Positions 23,354-30,394 of a stretch of 59,583 nucleotides of DNA are shown piece after piece. The position numbers and the translations under genes are program-made. The stretch comes from JAICYJ01 sp035695105. Its GTDB lineage: Bacteria; Actinomycetota; Thermoleophilia; Gaiellales; JAICJC01. The stretch covers positions 1 through 59,583 of the forward strand of contig DASSEV010000101.1 of the NCBI GenBank assembly GCA_035695105.1, given 5' to 3'. Under the pieces are notes generated by a model. It was given only the letters and a program-made list of their open reading frames with translations, ran no database searches and was not told where the DNA came from. Positions within the stretch are counted from its first letter, which is position 1; every line of letters starts with the position of its first letter.

Positions 23354-24907
23354 CTAGTCGCCGGCTGCCGGCTGGAGGACGCCCGCCTCGATCGGGATGT
23401 CCACCTGCCGCTTGCGCACCGGCGCGCCGAGGATGTACCCGATCACCGCAAGGGCGACGATCACGCCCAGCGTGCCGAGCGTGAACGCCTCGAACCTTGC
23501 GCGAGAGACGCCGTACGACGCCATCACGCTGTAGGAATGGCCGGTGGCCTCCTCGATCAGGCCTGGGAACACCGCCACCCACGAGCCCAGAGCCATCCAT
23601 GCAAGGCAGATGATGCAGCAGAGCCACATCCAGCCGTCGCCCACCTTCCCGAGCCGGTACGGCCGGTGCACATGCCCGTGCTTGCGCCGCAGCATGATGC
23701 CTGCCGGGAAGATCAGCAGGTAGCTGAGCAGCGTCGTGGACGTCGCCAGGTACAGCACGACCGTGAACGTGTTCGCGTTCGAGCCGGTGCTGAAGTACTC
23801 GGCGGCGATCATGAAGATCGTCGAGGTGATTCCCGACATCACGTTCACGCGCACCGGCGTTCCCAGCCGGGCGTTGAACACGCCGAAGAACCCGGGCGCC
23901 GCACCGTCATAGGCGGCGACCGCCTGGATCCGGTCGGAGCCGATCATCCACACGGCGCCGGAGGTGAGCAGGGCGAAGATGAAGCCGAGCGCCATCACCT
24001 GGGTGAGGAAGTGGCCGGCCGACCCGTACACCGAGAAGGTCGTGCCGACCGCGTCGAGGAAGCCGCCGATGCCCGTGATCTGCTTGGCCGGGATGACGGC
24101 GATGATGCCGAACACGGGGATGCAGTAGCAGAGGATCGTGATGATCATGCTCTGGATCACCGTCACCGGCACGTCGCGCTGCGGGTTGATCATCTCCTCC
24201 GCGGCGCCGTTCTGCAGCTCGAAGCCGACGTAGTTGAACAGCAGCAGCGGCACGAGGCCCAGGAACACGAGCAGCGCGCTCGTCCCGGGAGCCCCGAACG
24301 GGTGGGCGAACGACACGCCGTGCACGCCGTGCTTGATCGCGTAGATGACGACCGTGATCGAGAAGAAGCCGAGCACGCCCATACGGATCATCGCGCCCAC
24401 GTTGGGGATCCACTTGCCGTAGCGGAGTGAGACGATCGCCACGCCGATCGCGATCCAGATGAAGATGATCTTGAAGGCGTAGTCGCCGGCCGTCTTCGTG
24501 CCGATCGTATGTATGTGGTCGCTCCAGGCCGCCGTGGCGATGAACGCGAGTGAGCCGCCCACCCAGAGCGGGTTGGTGACCCAGTAGAGCACCGACCCGA
24601 TGCCGGCCGGCAGACGGCCGAACGACATCTTCATCCACTCATAGGGGCCGCCCTCCTGGGTGAACGCGCTGCCGAGCTCGGCCATGACCAGTGCGTAGGG
24701 CACCACGAAGAAGACGGCGAGCAGGATCAGCCACGTGAACGTCGCGACACCCCAGCTCGAGACCTGACCCAGCGTGTCCAGCCCGACGAGGGCGCACACC
24801 GTGAAGAACAGCATGTCGAACCGGCGAAAGTTCTTCTGCAGCTTCGCCTTCTCCTCGAGAGCCATTGCCGTCGTTCGTTCAACTTCGACGGGCTCGGATT
24901 CAGACAT
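23354..24907 (-). CDS. APC superfamily amino acid permease
   Basis: A 517-residue cytoplasmic-membrane transporter with about 12-14 helices. The APC fold is shown by helix 1 (FFTVCALVGLDTLGQVSSWG), the TM2-3 region with EGGPYEWMKMSFGRLPAG, helix 6 with LLLFNYVGFELQNGAAEEM followed by INPQRDVP, the family's conserved cytoplasmic loop, and GSDRIQAVAAYDGAAPGFFG in the second half. It resembles the glutamate:GABA antiporter/YhdG-like group, but the substrate is not determinable. GGAGGACTCG precedes the ATG. It stands alone with a hairpin downstream. Confidence 0.92.
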   Translation of the reverse strand: MSESEPVEVERTTAMALEEKAKLQKNFRRFDMLFFTVCALVGLDTLGQVSSWGVATFTWLILLAVFFVVPYALVMAELGSAFTQEGGPYEWMKMSFGRLPAGIGSVLYWVTNPLWVGGSLAFIATAAWSDHIHTIGTKTAGDYAFKIIFIWIAIGVAIVSLRYGKWIPNVGAMIRMGVLGFFSITVVIYAIKHGVHGVSFAHPFGAPGTSALLVFLGLVPLLLFNYVGFELQNGAAEEMINPQRDVPVTVIQSMIITILCYCIPVFGIIAVIPAKQITGIGGFLDAVGTTFSVYGSAGHFLTQVMALGFIFALLTSGAVWMIGSDRIQAVAAYDGAAPGFFGVFNARLGTPVRVNVMSGITSTIFMIAAEYFSTGSNANTFTVVLYLATSTTLLSYLLIFPAGIMLRRKHGHVHRPYRLGKVGDGWMWLCCIICLAWMALGSWVAVFPGLIEEATGHSYSVMASYGVSRARFEAFTLGTLGVIVALAVIGYILGAPVRKRQVDIPIEAGVLQPAAGD

Positions 24908-25019
24908 CGAGTCCTCCGTGAGACGGGTACAGAGCTCGCCGCGCGTGTGCGGCGCGGCAAGTATGGACGACTCTGCAACAAATGGCTAGGGCAGTGCACA
25001 CGCGGCCGTTCTCCGGGGT

Positions 25020-25056
25020 GCCGGCGGTGGGCGCGGCCGGGACGCCCACCGCCGGC
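25020..25056 (-). terminator. GC-rich hairpin after the lactonase-like gene
   Basis: A perfect 14-bp inverted repeat (GCCGGCGGTGGGCG / CGCCCACCGCCGGC) with a 9-base loop, 9 bases past the stop of the minus-strand propeller gene. There is no T-tract. It probably ends that transcript. Confidence 0.65.
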
Positions 25057-25064
25057 CGGCCGTG

Positions 25065-26204
25065 CTACGTGACGACGATCCCGAACGCCGTTGCCCCGGC
25101 GGGCAGCGCCGTCGGTGACGCAGCGATCTCGCTGAGGGTCCCGCCCCTGACGCGGAACCCGCTGACCATGCCCGTTCCCGAGTCGACCACCCACAGCGTG
25201 TGGCCGGCCGGTGACAGCCGTGCATCGAGCGGCGCGAGCCCGGTCGGGTCATGGAAGCCGGTCGTGCTCAGCAGGTGCAGGCGGCCGTACCGCCCGATCC
25301 AGTAGCTCGAGATGCTCGGCACCGCGGTATTCACCGTGAACAGGTACCGGCCGTCATGGCTGATCTCGACCCAGCACGGTGCGGTCTGGTGATCCGGGAA
25401 CGGCGACGCGCCGATCGAATGCAGCGTGCCGTCGAACGACACGCGGAACGCGGACACGGTGCCCGCATCGGCTCCGCCATGCGCGTTCGACACGAACAGC
25501 TGGGACGGATTGGTCGGCCGGAACTCGCTGCCGAACGGCCCGGGCCCCTGGCCGGCGAACGGCGATCCCGGCGCGGCGGCCAGGCGGCCATCCGCACGCA
25601 CCCGGAAGCTGTCGATCAGAGAGGTGGCCACCCGCGTCCCGGCGAGCTTGGTGCCCGTCGCGTTGAAGAGCACGTCACCGGGCTGGGACCCGTCCGGCAG
25701 GGAGAATGTCGACCCACGCAGATGAGTGAGGCGACCACGATCGCTCAGCCTGAACCCCGTGTAGTTCGAGCCTCCGTTGCCTGCGTTAGCGACGTACACG
25801 AGGCCGCCGTGCACAGCGATGCTGACCGGCTGCACGCCGTGCGACGAGACCGGCGAGCCGACGGGGACGAGAGCTCCACCCGCACTGATCCGGAGCACCG
25901 AGACCTGGTTGCTCCCGGCGTCGACCGCAAGCAGGAAGCGACCATCGCGCTGGATCGCGCCCTGGGACGCCAATCCGGCACCGGTGCCGGCACCACCGGC
26001 GGGAAACGGCGAGCCTCGAGTCGGCGTCAGCGTGCCGTCGGCATGCCGGTCGAACGCGGCGATGGTGTTGGTACCGGCGGTGTTGTCGTTCACGTAGACA
26101 TGCCCGATCACCGGGCTGGACGATGCCAGCGCCGGGCCGGCGCCGCCGATGGCGGCCGCGGCAAGAGCCGCGGTCGCGGCGATGAAACGTTTACCCACGT
26201 GCAT
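25065..26204 (-). CDS. Secreted lactonase-like seven-bladed beta-propeller
   Basis: A 379-residue exported protein. The signal peptide RFIAATAALAAAAIGGAG ends near an ALAS cleavage site. The mature part has repeated YVxNxx...V....FR...DGxL strands (VYVNDNTAGTNTIAAFDRHA, VYVANAGNGG, LFVSNAHGGADAGTVSAFRV), the pattern of the 6-phosphogluconolactonase/lactonase (PF10282) propeller. Being exported and without clear catalytic residues, it is more likely a surface binding or lactone-hydrolysing protein than the pentose-phosphate enzyme. GGAGGCTCAC is a strong ribosome site. It is divergent from a two-component system across 145 bases. Confidence 0.85.
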   Translation of the reverse strand: MHVGKRFIAATAALAAAAIGGAGPALASSSPVIGHVYVNDNTAGTNTIAAFDRHADGTLTPTRGSPFPAGGAGTGAGLASQGAIQRDGRFLLAVDAGSNQVSVLRISAGGALVPVGSPVSSHGVQPVSIAVHGGLVYVANAGNGGSNYTGFRLSDRGRLTHLRGSTFSLPDGSQPGDVLFNATGTKLAGTRVATSLIDSFRVRADGRLAAAPGSPFAGQGPGPFGSEFRPTNPSQLFVSNAHGGADAGTVSAFRVSFDGTLHSIGASPFPDHQTAPCWVEISHDGRYLFTVNTAVPSISSYWIGRYGRLHLLSTTGFHDPTGLAPLDARLSPAGHTLWVVDSGTGMVSGFRVRGGTLSEIAASPTALPAGATAFGIVVT

Positions 26205-26276
26205 GTGAGCCTCCTTCGGATGCGGTCCGCCGGCCCAATCCGGCCGGTCGCGTCAACGCTAGTCACCGCCCCTTTC

Positions 26277-26315
26277 GTGAACCTTCCGGCCGCATTACGC
26301 GTCGCGAAACTTTCC
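26277..26315 (+). promoter_or_regulatory. Imperfect direct repeat upstream of the two-component genes
   Basis: GTGAACCTTCC (26277) and GCGAAACTTTCC (26304) lie 27 bases apart in the divergent gap between the propeller and the response regulator. OmpR/PhoB-type regulators bind direct repeats, so this could be an autoregulatory site. It is a weak match and no binding consensus is known. Confidence 0.25.
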
Positions 26316-26349
26316 CTGTGCGCTGCCGGGCCGTTGGTACGCTGGAGCG

Positions 26350-27036
26350 ATGACCACGGCTCCAGGCAGCGTGCTGGTGGTGGATGACGAGCCCGTCGTG
26401 CGAGACGTGCTCGGGCGGTATTTCGCCCGGGAGGGGTTCGCGGTGCTCGAGGCGGCGGACGGTGAGAAGGCGCTCGCCACCATCCGGGAGCAGGCGCCGC
26501 ACGCCGTCGTCCTCGATCTGATGCTGCCGCGGCTGAGCGGACTCGACGTGCTCAAGCTCGTGCGTCTCGAGACGGACGTGCCGGTGGTCATCCTGTCGGC
26601 GCGCGCATCGGAGGCCGAGCGCATCGCCGGCCTGCGGCTCGGCGCCGACGACTACGTCGTCAAGCCCTATTCGCCGCGTGAGGTGGTCGAGCGCGTGCGC
26701 GCCGTGCTCCGCCGCAGCGCCGGGCGCCCCGGCATTCGCACGACGCAGTTCGGTGACGTCGAGGTCGACGGCGAACGCCGCGAGGTTCGCCGCGGAGGCG
26801 TGGCGGTGCACACGACGCGCAAGGAGTTCGAACTGCTGCAGCTGCTCGCAGGCAGCCCCGGCCGGACGTTCTCTCGGTCCGAGCTGCTCGAGGAGGTCTG
26901 GGGCTACTCCTGGCCCGGCCACGGTGACACGGTCACCGTGCATGTGCGGCGCGTGCGGGAGAAGATCGAGCCCGACCCCTCGCGGCCGCGCCATCTCGTC
27001 ACCGTGCGCGGCGTGGGATACCGGTTCGACCCATGA
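26350..27036 (+). CDS. Response regulator, OmpR/PhoB family
   Basis: A 228-residue two-domain regulator. The receiver spans residues 7-118: acidic pair in VVDDEPVVRD, phosphoacceptor Asp56 in VVLDLMLPRLSG, switch Ser in VVILSARAS and Lys in DDYVVKPYSP. The winged-helix output domain spans about 133-228: TTRKEFELLQLLAGSPGR, then TVTVHVRRVREKIEPDP and the terminal VRGVGYRF wing. A weak GGAG sits very near the ATG. Its stop overlaps the kinase start (ATGA), so both are made together. The signal and targets are unknown. Confidence 0.96.
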   Translation: MTTAPGSVLVVDDEPVVRDVLGRYFAREGFAVLEAADGEKALATIREQAPHAVVLDLMLPRLSGLDVLKLVRLETDVPVVILSARASEAERIAGLRLGADDYVVKPYSPREVVERVRAVLRRSAGRPGIRTTQFGDVEVDGERREVRRGGVAVHTTRKEFELLQLLAGSPGRTFSRSELLEEVWGYSWPGHGDTVTVHVRRVREKIEPDPSRPRHLVTVRGVGYRFDP

Positions 27037-28190
27037 GCGAGTCGCTGAGGCTGCTGGCGATCCTCGCGCCGATCGCAATCGCGACGGGCGCAACGGCCTA
27101 TGTCGCACGCGGCCTGGTGGCTCGTGCGGGGCTGGCGGCGACAATGGTTGCGATCGCGGTCGTCGCCTCCCTGGTCACGGTCGTCGACCTGCTCGTGCTC
27201 AGCCACTACATGCTGATCGCTCCCGGAAACCGCACCGAGGTCGGCCTCGTGGTGCTCTACTCCCTGTCCGCCGGGGTTGCCGCGGCCCTGATCGTCGGAC
27301 ACTCGACGACGCGCGCACTGCGACGGGTCGCCGCAGTGGCCGCCCGGCTCGGAGAGAACGACCTGGATGCACGCGTCGGCGACCTTCACGCCAGCCCGGA
27401 GCTGCGCAAGGTCGGCATCGCACTCGACCACGCCGCGGCGCGCATCGCCGACCTGATCGAGACGGAGCGGCGCACGGAGGCATCGCGGCGCGATCTGATC
27501 ACGTCCATCTCCCATGATCTCCGCACGCCCCTCGCCAACCTTCGTGCCATGGTCGAGGCCGTGCACGAGGGAGTCGTGGACGACCCCGAGGTCGTGAGCC
27601 GCTACGCCGAGGAGATGCTTCGCTCGATCGAGACCCTCGTTGCCATGGTGGACGACATGTTCGAGCTCTCGCAGGTCGACACCGCGTCGCTGCGCGCGGA
27701 CACCCGCGCAGTGCCGGTCGCCGACGCTATCCAGCAGGCGATCGACGCCTGCCGGCTCGAGGCCCGGGCGAGGAGCATCACCGTCACGGCCGACCTGGGC
27801 GACGCCGGCGCCGCTCGCTGCCCCGCCCGCCTCACACGCGTCCTGCACTCGCTGGTCGACAATGCCGTCCGGTACACGCCTCCAGGAGGCGTGGTCACCG
27901 TCGCCGCCAGAAGCACAGGCAGAAGCGTGGAGGTCATCGTCGACGATTCCGGTCCGGGCCTCACGCCGGCAGAGCGCACCGCCGTGTTCGAGCCCTTCTG
28001 GCGCGCCGATGCCTCACGGTCGACCCGAGGCTCTGGTCTCGGACTCACGCTCGCACGGCGGATCACCCATGCGCTCGGTGGCGACATCCGCGTGGCCGAG
28101 AGCCCGGGAGGCGGGTCGAGCTTCGCGGTCGTCCTGCCGGCGTACGGCCCCGGCGACGCGCTCACGCCAGCTGCACGGGCTCCAACCTGA
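27033..28190 (+). CDS. Membrane sensor histidine kinase (HAMP-HisKA-HATPase)
   Basis: A 385-residue kinase, partner of the coupled regulator. Three hydrophobic segments lie in residues 5-95 with only short loops, so there is little extracytoplasmic sensing domain; it may sense within the membrane. A HAMP-like linker spans about 90-143. HisKA carries DLITSISHDLRTPLANL (His161). HATPase_c shows the N-box LHSLVDNAVRYT, G1 DDSGPGLT, F-box EPFWRAD and G2 STRGSGLGLTLARR. The short sensor places it in the intramembrane-sensing group associated with envelope stress. Confidence 0.95.
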   Translation: MSESLRLLAILAPIAIATGATAYVARGLVARAGLAATMVAIAVVASLVTVVDLLVLSHYMLIAPGNRTEVGLVVLYSLSAGVAAALIVGHSTTRALRRVAAVAARLGENDLDARVGDLHASPELRKVGIALDHAAARIADLIETERRTEASRRDLITSISHDLRTPLANLRAMVEAVHEGVVDDPEVVSRYAEEMLRSIETLVAMVDDMFELSQVDTASLRADTRAVPVADAIQQAIDACRLEARARSITVTADLGDAGAARCPARLTRVLHSLVDNAVRYTPPGGVVTVAARSTGRSVEVIVDDSGPGLTPAERTAVFEPFWRADASRSTRGSGLGLTLARRITHALGGDIRVAESPGGGSSFAVVLPAYGPGDALTPAARAPT

Positions 28191-28379
28191 ACACGTTTCC
28201 GCGGCCATGCACCCACGACGCGCTCGACGACGCGATCGGCCAGGCGCACGGCTCGTCTCCCACATCCGCCGCGCGGATGCAAGGAAATCGTTTGGGGTCG
28301 AAACGGCCTGGGGCCGAGGTGGTACCGTTGGCAATTCGCCCAATGGGCGAGGGGTCGATTGGAAGATGGAGGGGTCTTG

Positions 28380-28589
28380 ATGCCCGAAGGGGCGGACGGA
28401 GACCGATCGCAGCTGTCACGGCTGATCGATCGCGAGCAGCTGGCGCGCACGCTCGAGCTGCGGCTGGGAGAGGTGGTCGCCCACGCGCAGCAGCGCGGCT
28501 TCCCGCGCCCAGTCGCCTACTACCGCGGCCGCATGCTGTGGGAAGAGCACTCGATCCAGCAGTGGCTCGCCGGCAACCGGAATCCGTAA
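28380..28589 (+). CDS. Small hypothetical protein, possible DNA-binding
   Basis: A 69-residue soluble protein. The ATG has GGAGGGG 7 bases upstream, which decides the start over an in-frame TTG 21 bases earlier. It has a helix with alternating charges (LIDREQLARTLELRLGEVV) and a C-terminal part (VAYYRGRMLWEEHSIQQWL) that reads like the wing/recognition end of excisionase or MerR-type small helix-turn-helix proteins. This likeness is weak. It follows the two-component genes after 190 bases and probably has its own promoter. Confidence 0.55.
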   Translation: MPEGADGDRSQLSRLIDREQLARTLELRLGEVVAHAQQRGFPRPVAYYRGRMLWEEHSIQQWLAGNRNP

Positions 28590-28651
28590 CTTTCGGAATC
28601 TTCACGAATCCCTTGCCCGCGCTTAGCACCGGCACGGTGTAGTCGCGCGGC

Positions 28652-28771
28652 ATGAACGATGTCACCCCGCTCCTGCTCGCGAGCCTAGCCGTGGCGCTGG
28701 CGCCCGCGCTCGCGCTGCGCGCGGCACTCCGGTCACGGGCGGCCCTGCGGGGCCGGTCGCGGCCGCGCTAG
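28652..28771 (+). CDS. Possible 39-residue single-helix membrane peptide
   Basis: A short frame encoding a start MNDVTPLLLASLAVALAPAL and a strongly basic tail (RSRAALRGRSRPR), the layout of a single-span membrane peptide with a positive cytoplasmic end. There is no good ribosome site. It could be chance in GC-rich DNA, but the hydrophobic-then-basic pattern is orderly. Confidence 0.25.
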   Translation: MNDVTPLLLASLAVALAPALALRAALRSRAALRGRSRPR

Positions 28772-28814
28772 CGGGGCTGCAGCTCCCTACGCGCGTCGGC
28801 TAGCGTGCCTGCGG

Positions 28815-29240
28815 ATGCTTCCCGGAAGCGAACTCGTACGGAGCGACGCGGTCGTGGTCGGCTACGACGGATCACCGCGAAGCGCTGCGGCGCTGTCGTG
28901 GGCCATCGGCGAGACGCATGAGCACGGCGGGCACACGGTCGCGGTCGTGGCCTGGCACCACTCCTCGCTCGTCCCGGGGGCCCGCGGGCGCGAGGAGGCC
29001 GAGCACGCCGCGGAGGAGATCGCCGCACAGGCCCGCGAGCAGCTGGCCGATGCCGGCGTCGAGGGCGAGGTGCGGGTGATCGAGGGTGACGCGGTGATGG
29101 CGCTGCTCGAGGCCTCGCAGCTGGCTCGCATGCTCGTGCTGGGCGAGCCGCACCACGGCCTCGGCCGGATCGGATCGGTGGCCAAGCGCTGCCAGGCCGA
29201 CGCTGCCTGCCCCGTGCGGCTGGTCGGCGACGAGAGCTGA
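28815..29240 (+). CDS. Universal stress protein (UspA family)
   Basis: A 141-residue single-domain Usp. The N-terminal strand and loop are AVVVGYDGSPRSAAALSWA with the conserved Asp. The C-terminal nucleotide region reads VLGEPHHGLGRIGSVAKRC followed by DAACPVRLV, in place of the usual G-x2-G-x9-G-S/T loop; the glycines are partly kept, so ATP binding is plausible but not certain. It is cytoplasmic and acts in general stress survival. A GC hairpin follows the gene, and a DUF7144-like gene faces it. Confidence 0.88.
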   Translation: MLPGSELVRSDAVVVGYDGSPRSAAALSWAIGETHEHGGHTVAVVAWHHSSLVPGARGREEAEHAAEEIAAQAREQLADAGVEGEVRVIEGDAVMALLEASQLARMLVLGEPHHGLGRIGSVAKRCQADAACPVRLVGDES

Positions 29241-29251
29241 CACGGCGGCCC

Positions 29252-29271
29252 GGGCGCCGCAATCGGCGCCC
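29252..29271. terminator. Short hairpin between convergent genes
   Basis: GGGCGCC and GGCGCCC form a perfect 7-bp stem with loop GCAATC, 11 bases past the Usp stop and 12 bases before the end of the facing gene. It can serve both directions. No T-tract. Confidence 0.55.
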
Positions 29272-29283
29272 AGGCCCCTGTCC

Positions 29284-29685
29284 TCAGATGCCTTCGGCGC
29301 GGGCGCTGCCGATGGACAGCCCGTAGATGACCAGGCCGTTCAGGATCACGCCGACCAGCATCGCGATCGGCGCAGCGAACACGAAGAAGAACCAGATGAA
29401 GGCGGCGACCATGGCGATCACCATGCCCAGCGTGTAGCCGCTGCTGCTGCCCGTGAAGACGAGCCATCCGGCCACCAGCTGGACGAGGCCGATGATCAGG
29501 AGGATCCAGCCCCATGTGCTCAGGCCGGAGAAGAGGAACTCCACCCCCGAGCTCAGGTTGTTGCCGCGGTGGATCGCCGTTGCGCCGGAGACGATGTTGA
29601 AGGCTCCGGCGATCACCAGCCACGCGGCGGCGAACGCCGACCAGCCGGTGAGCGGGATGTCGTTTCGCAGATCGCGGGTGCTCAT
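29284..29685 (-). CDS. DUF7144-like four-helix membrane protein (copy 2)
   Basis: A 133-residue membrane protein of the same pattern as the copies at 18262 and 54072: TGWSAFAAAWLVIAGAFNIV, then STWGWILLIIGLVQLVAGWL, and the last helices with FFFVFAAPIAMLVGVILNG. It differs in having a longer charged loop (HRGNNLSSGVEFLFSG) where the other two carry an EHH/EHQ-type tyrosine-rich loop. GAGAGGAGCG precedes the ATG. It is convergent with the universal stress gene, in line with a stress link. Confidence 0.82.
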   Translation of the reverse strand: MSTRDLRNDIPLTGWSAFAAAWLVIAGAFNIVSGATAIHRGNNLSSGVEFLFSGLSTWGWILLIIGLVQLVAGWLVFTGSSSGYTLGMVIAMVAAFIWFFFVFAAPIAMLVGVILNGLVIYGLSIGSARAEGI

Positions 29686-29759
29686 ACGCCACGCTCCTCT
29701 CGATGGGATTCGAGGCGCGGCTTCGCGGCAGGCGAGCGGTTTCCTGCCCTCCGGACGGC

Positions 29760-29999
29760 TCAGCCGGCGAGGTCAGGCGACGCGATCGAGGCCGCGACAC
29801 GCAGCCCGACCACGGTCACGAGCCGGGTCGGAAGCCAGCAGAGCAGGATAGGAAGCACCACCACCGGCATCGCGAACAGCGCCGGCCCCGTCCCACGAAG
29901 CTGCTCGCGGAAGAGGCCCGCGAGGTGTGCCTGGGCCCGAGCGCTCGGCATGACGAACAGCATGCAGAGCCGGAACGCGATGCGCCGTGGAGCATTCAT
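29760..29999 (-). CDS. Possible small membrane protein
   Basis: A 79-residue frame with a basic N-terminus and a hydrophobic segment (ALFAMPVVVLPILLCWLP) followed by a second weaker one. It has an ATG but no ribosome site. No family is recognised. It lies in a stretch otherwise lacking genes, upstream of copy 2 of the DUF7144-like family and in the same direction. Confidence 0.3.
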   Translation of the reverse strand: MNAPRRIAFRLCMLFVMPSARAQAHLAGLFREQLRGTGPALFAMPVVVLPILLCWLPTRLVTVVGLRVAASIASPDLAG

Positions 30000-30053
30000 A
30001 CAGGTAGCGATCGGCAGTCCGGCCGAATTCTGTACACATCGGCCCGCGCGCGC

Positions 30054-30122
30054 TCAGAGCACGCGCAGAATGATGATGATGATGATGATCAGGACGATCA
30101 GGCCAACGATGCCGATTCCCAT
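30054..30122 (-). CDS. Possible 22-residue poly-isoleucine membrane peptide on a trinucleotide repeat
   Basis: A short frame reads MGIGIVGLIVLIIIIIIILR plus two residues. The isoleucine run is encoded by a (GAT/ATC)n trinucleotide tract at about 30070-30090, an unusual microsatellite in this GC-rich DNA. The peptide would be a single membrane helix with one Arg near the end, like small hydrophobic peptides of stress operons. There is no clear ribosome site. The repeat is certain; translation is a guess. Confidence 0.3.
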   Translation of the reverse strand: MGIGIVGLIVLIIIIIIILRVL

Positions 30123-30185
30123 GACATGGTCGTGCCCTGATCGCCTGTGCAGCAAACCACCCGCCCTGGGTGGTCCCCGTCGCGA

Positions 30186-30320
30186 TCAGTCCTGAGGCGG
30201 GCGCCTGGCCCGCGTGCCGGCCGGGATGATGATGATCGGGCTCTGCACAGGCGCCGTCACAACGGTCGTGATGGCGAGCGACGGCGGGAGAGCCTGCCTG
30301 ATCGGCCGGCTGTCGTCCAT
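30186..30320 (-). CDS. Doubtful 44-residue frame
   Basis: The product begins MDDSRPIRQALPPSLAITTV, contains a short isoleucine stretch (SPIIIIPAG) and a basic tail. There is no ribosome site and no recognisable family. It is listed only because the 30.0-30.4 kb gap has no other gene and the isoleucine-coding ATC repeat recurs here. Confidence 0.15.
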   Translation of the reverse strand: MDDSRPIRQALPPSLAITTVVTAPVQSPIIIIPAGTRARRPPQD

Positions 30321-30333
30321 TTTGGCGACGTAC

Positions 30334-30366
30334 CCGGCCGGTGGGTGACGGAAACCCACCGGCCGG
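30334..30366 (-). terminator. GC-rich hairpin after the glycoside-hydrolase-like gene
   Basis: A perfect 13-bp inverted repeat (CCGGCCGGTGGGT / ACCCACCGGCCGG) with loop GACGGAA, 29 bases past the stop of the minus-strand gene. No T-tract follows. Probable transcript end. Confidence 0.65.
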
Positions 30367-30394
30367 CGTGAGCGGTGCGGTGCTGGAGCGGCGA

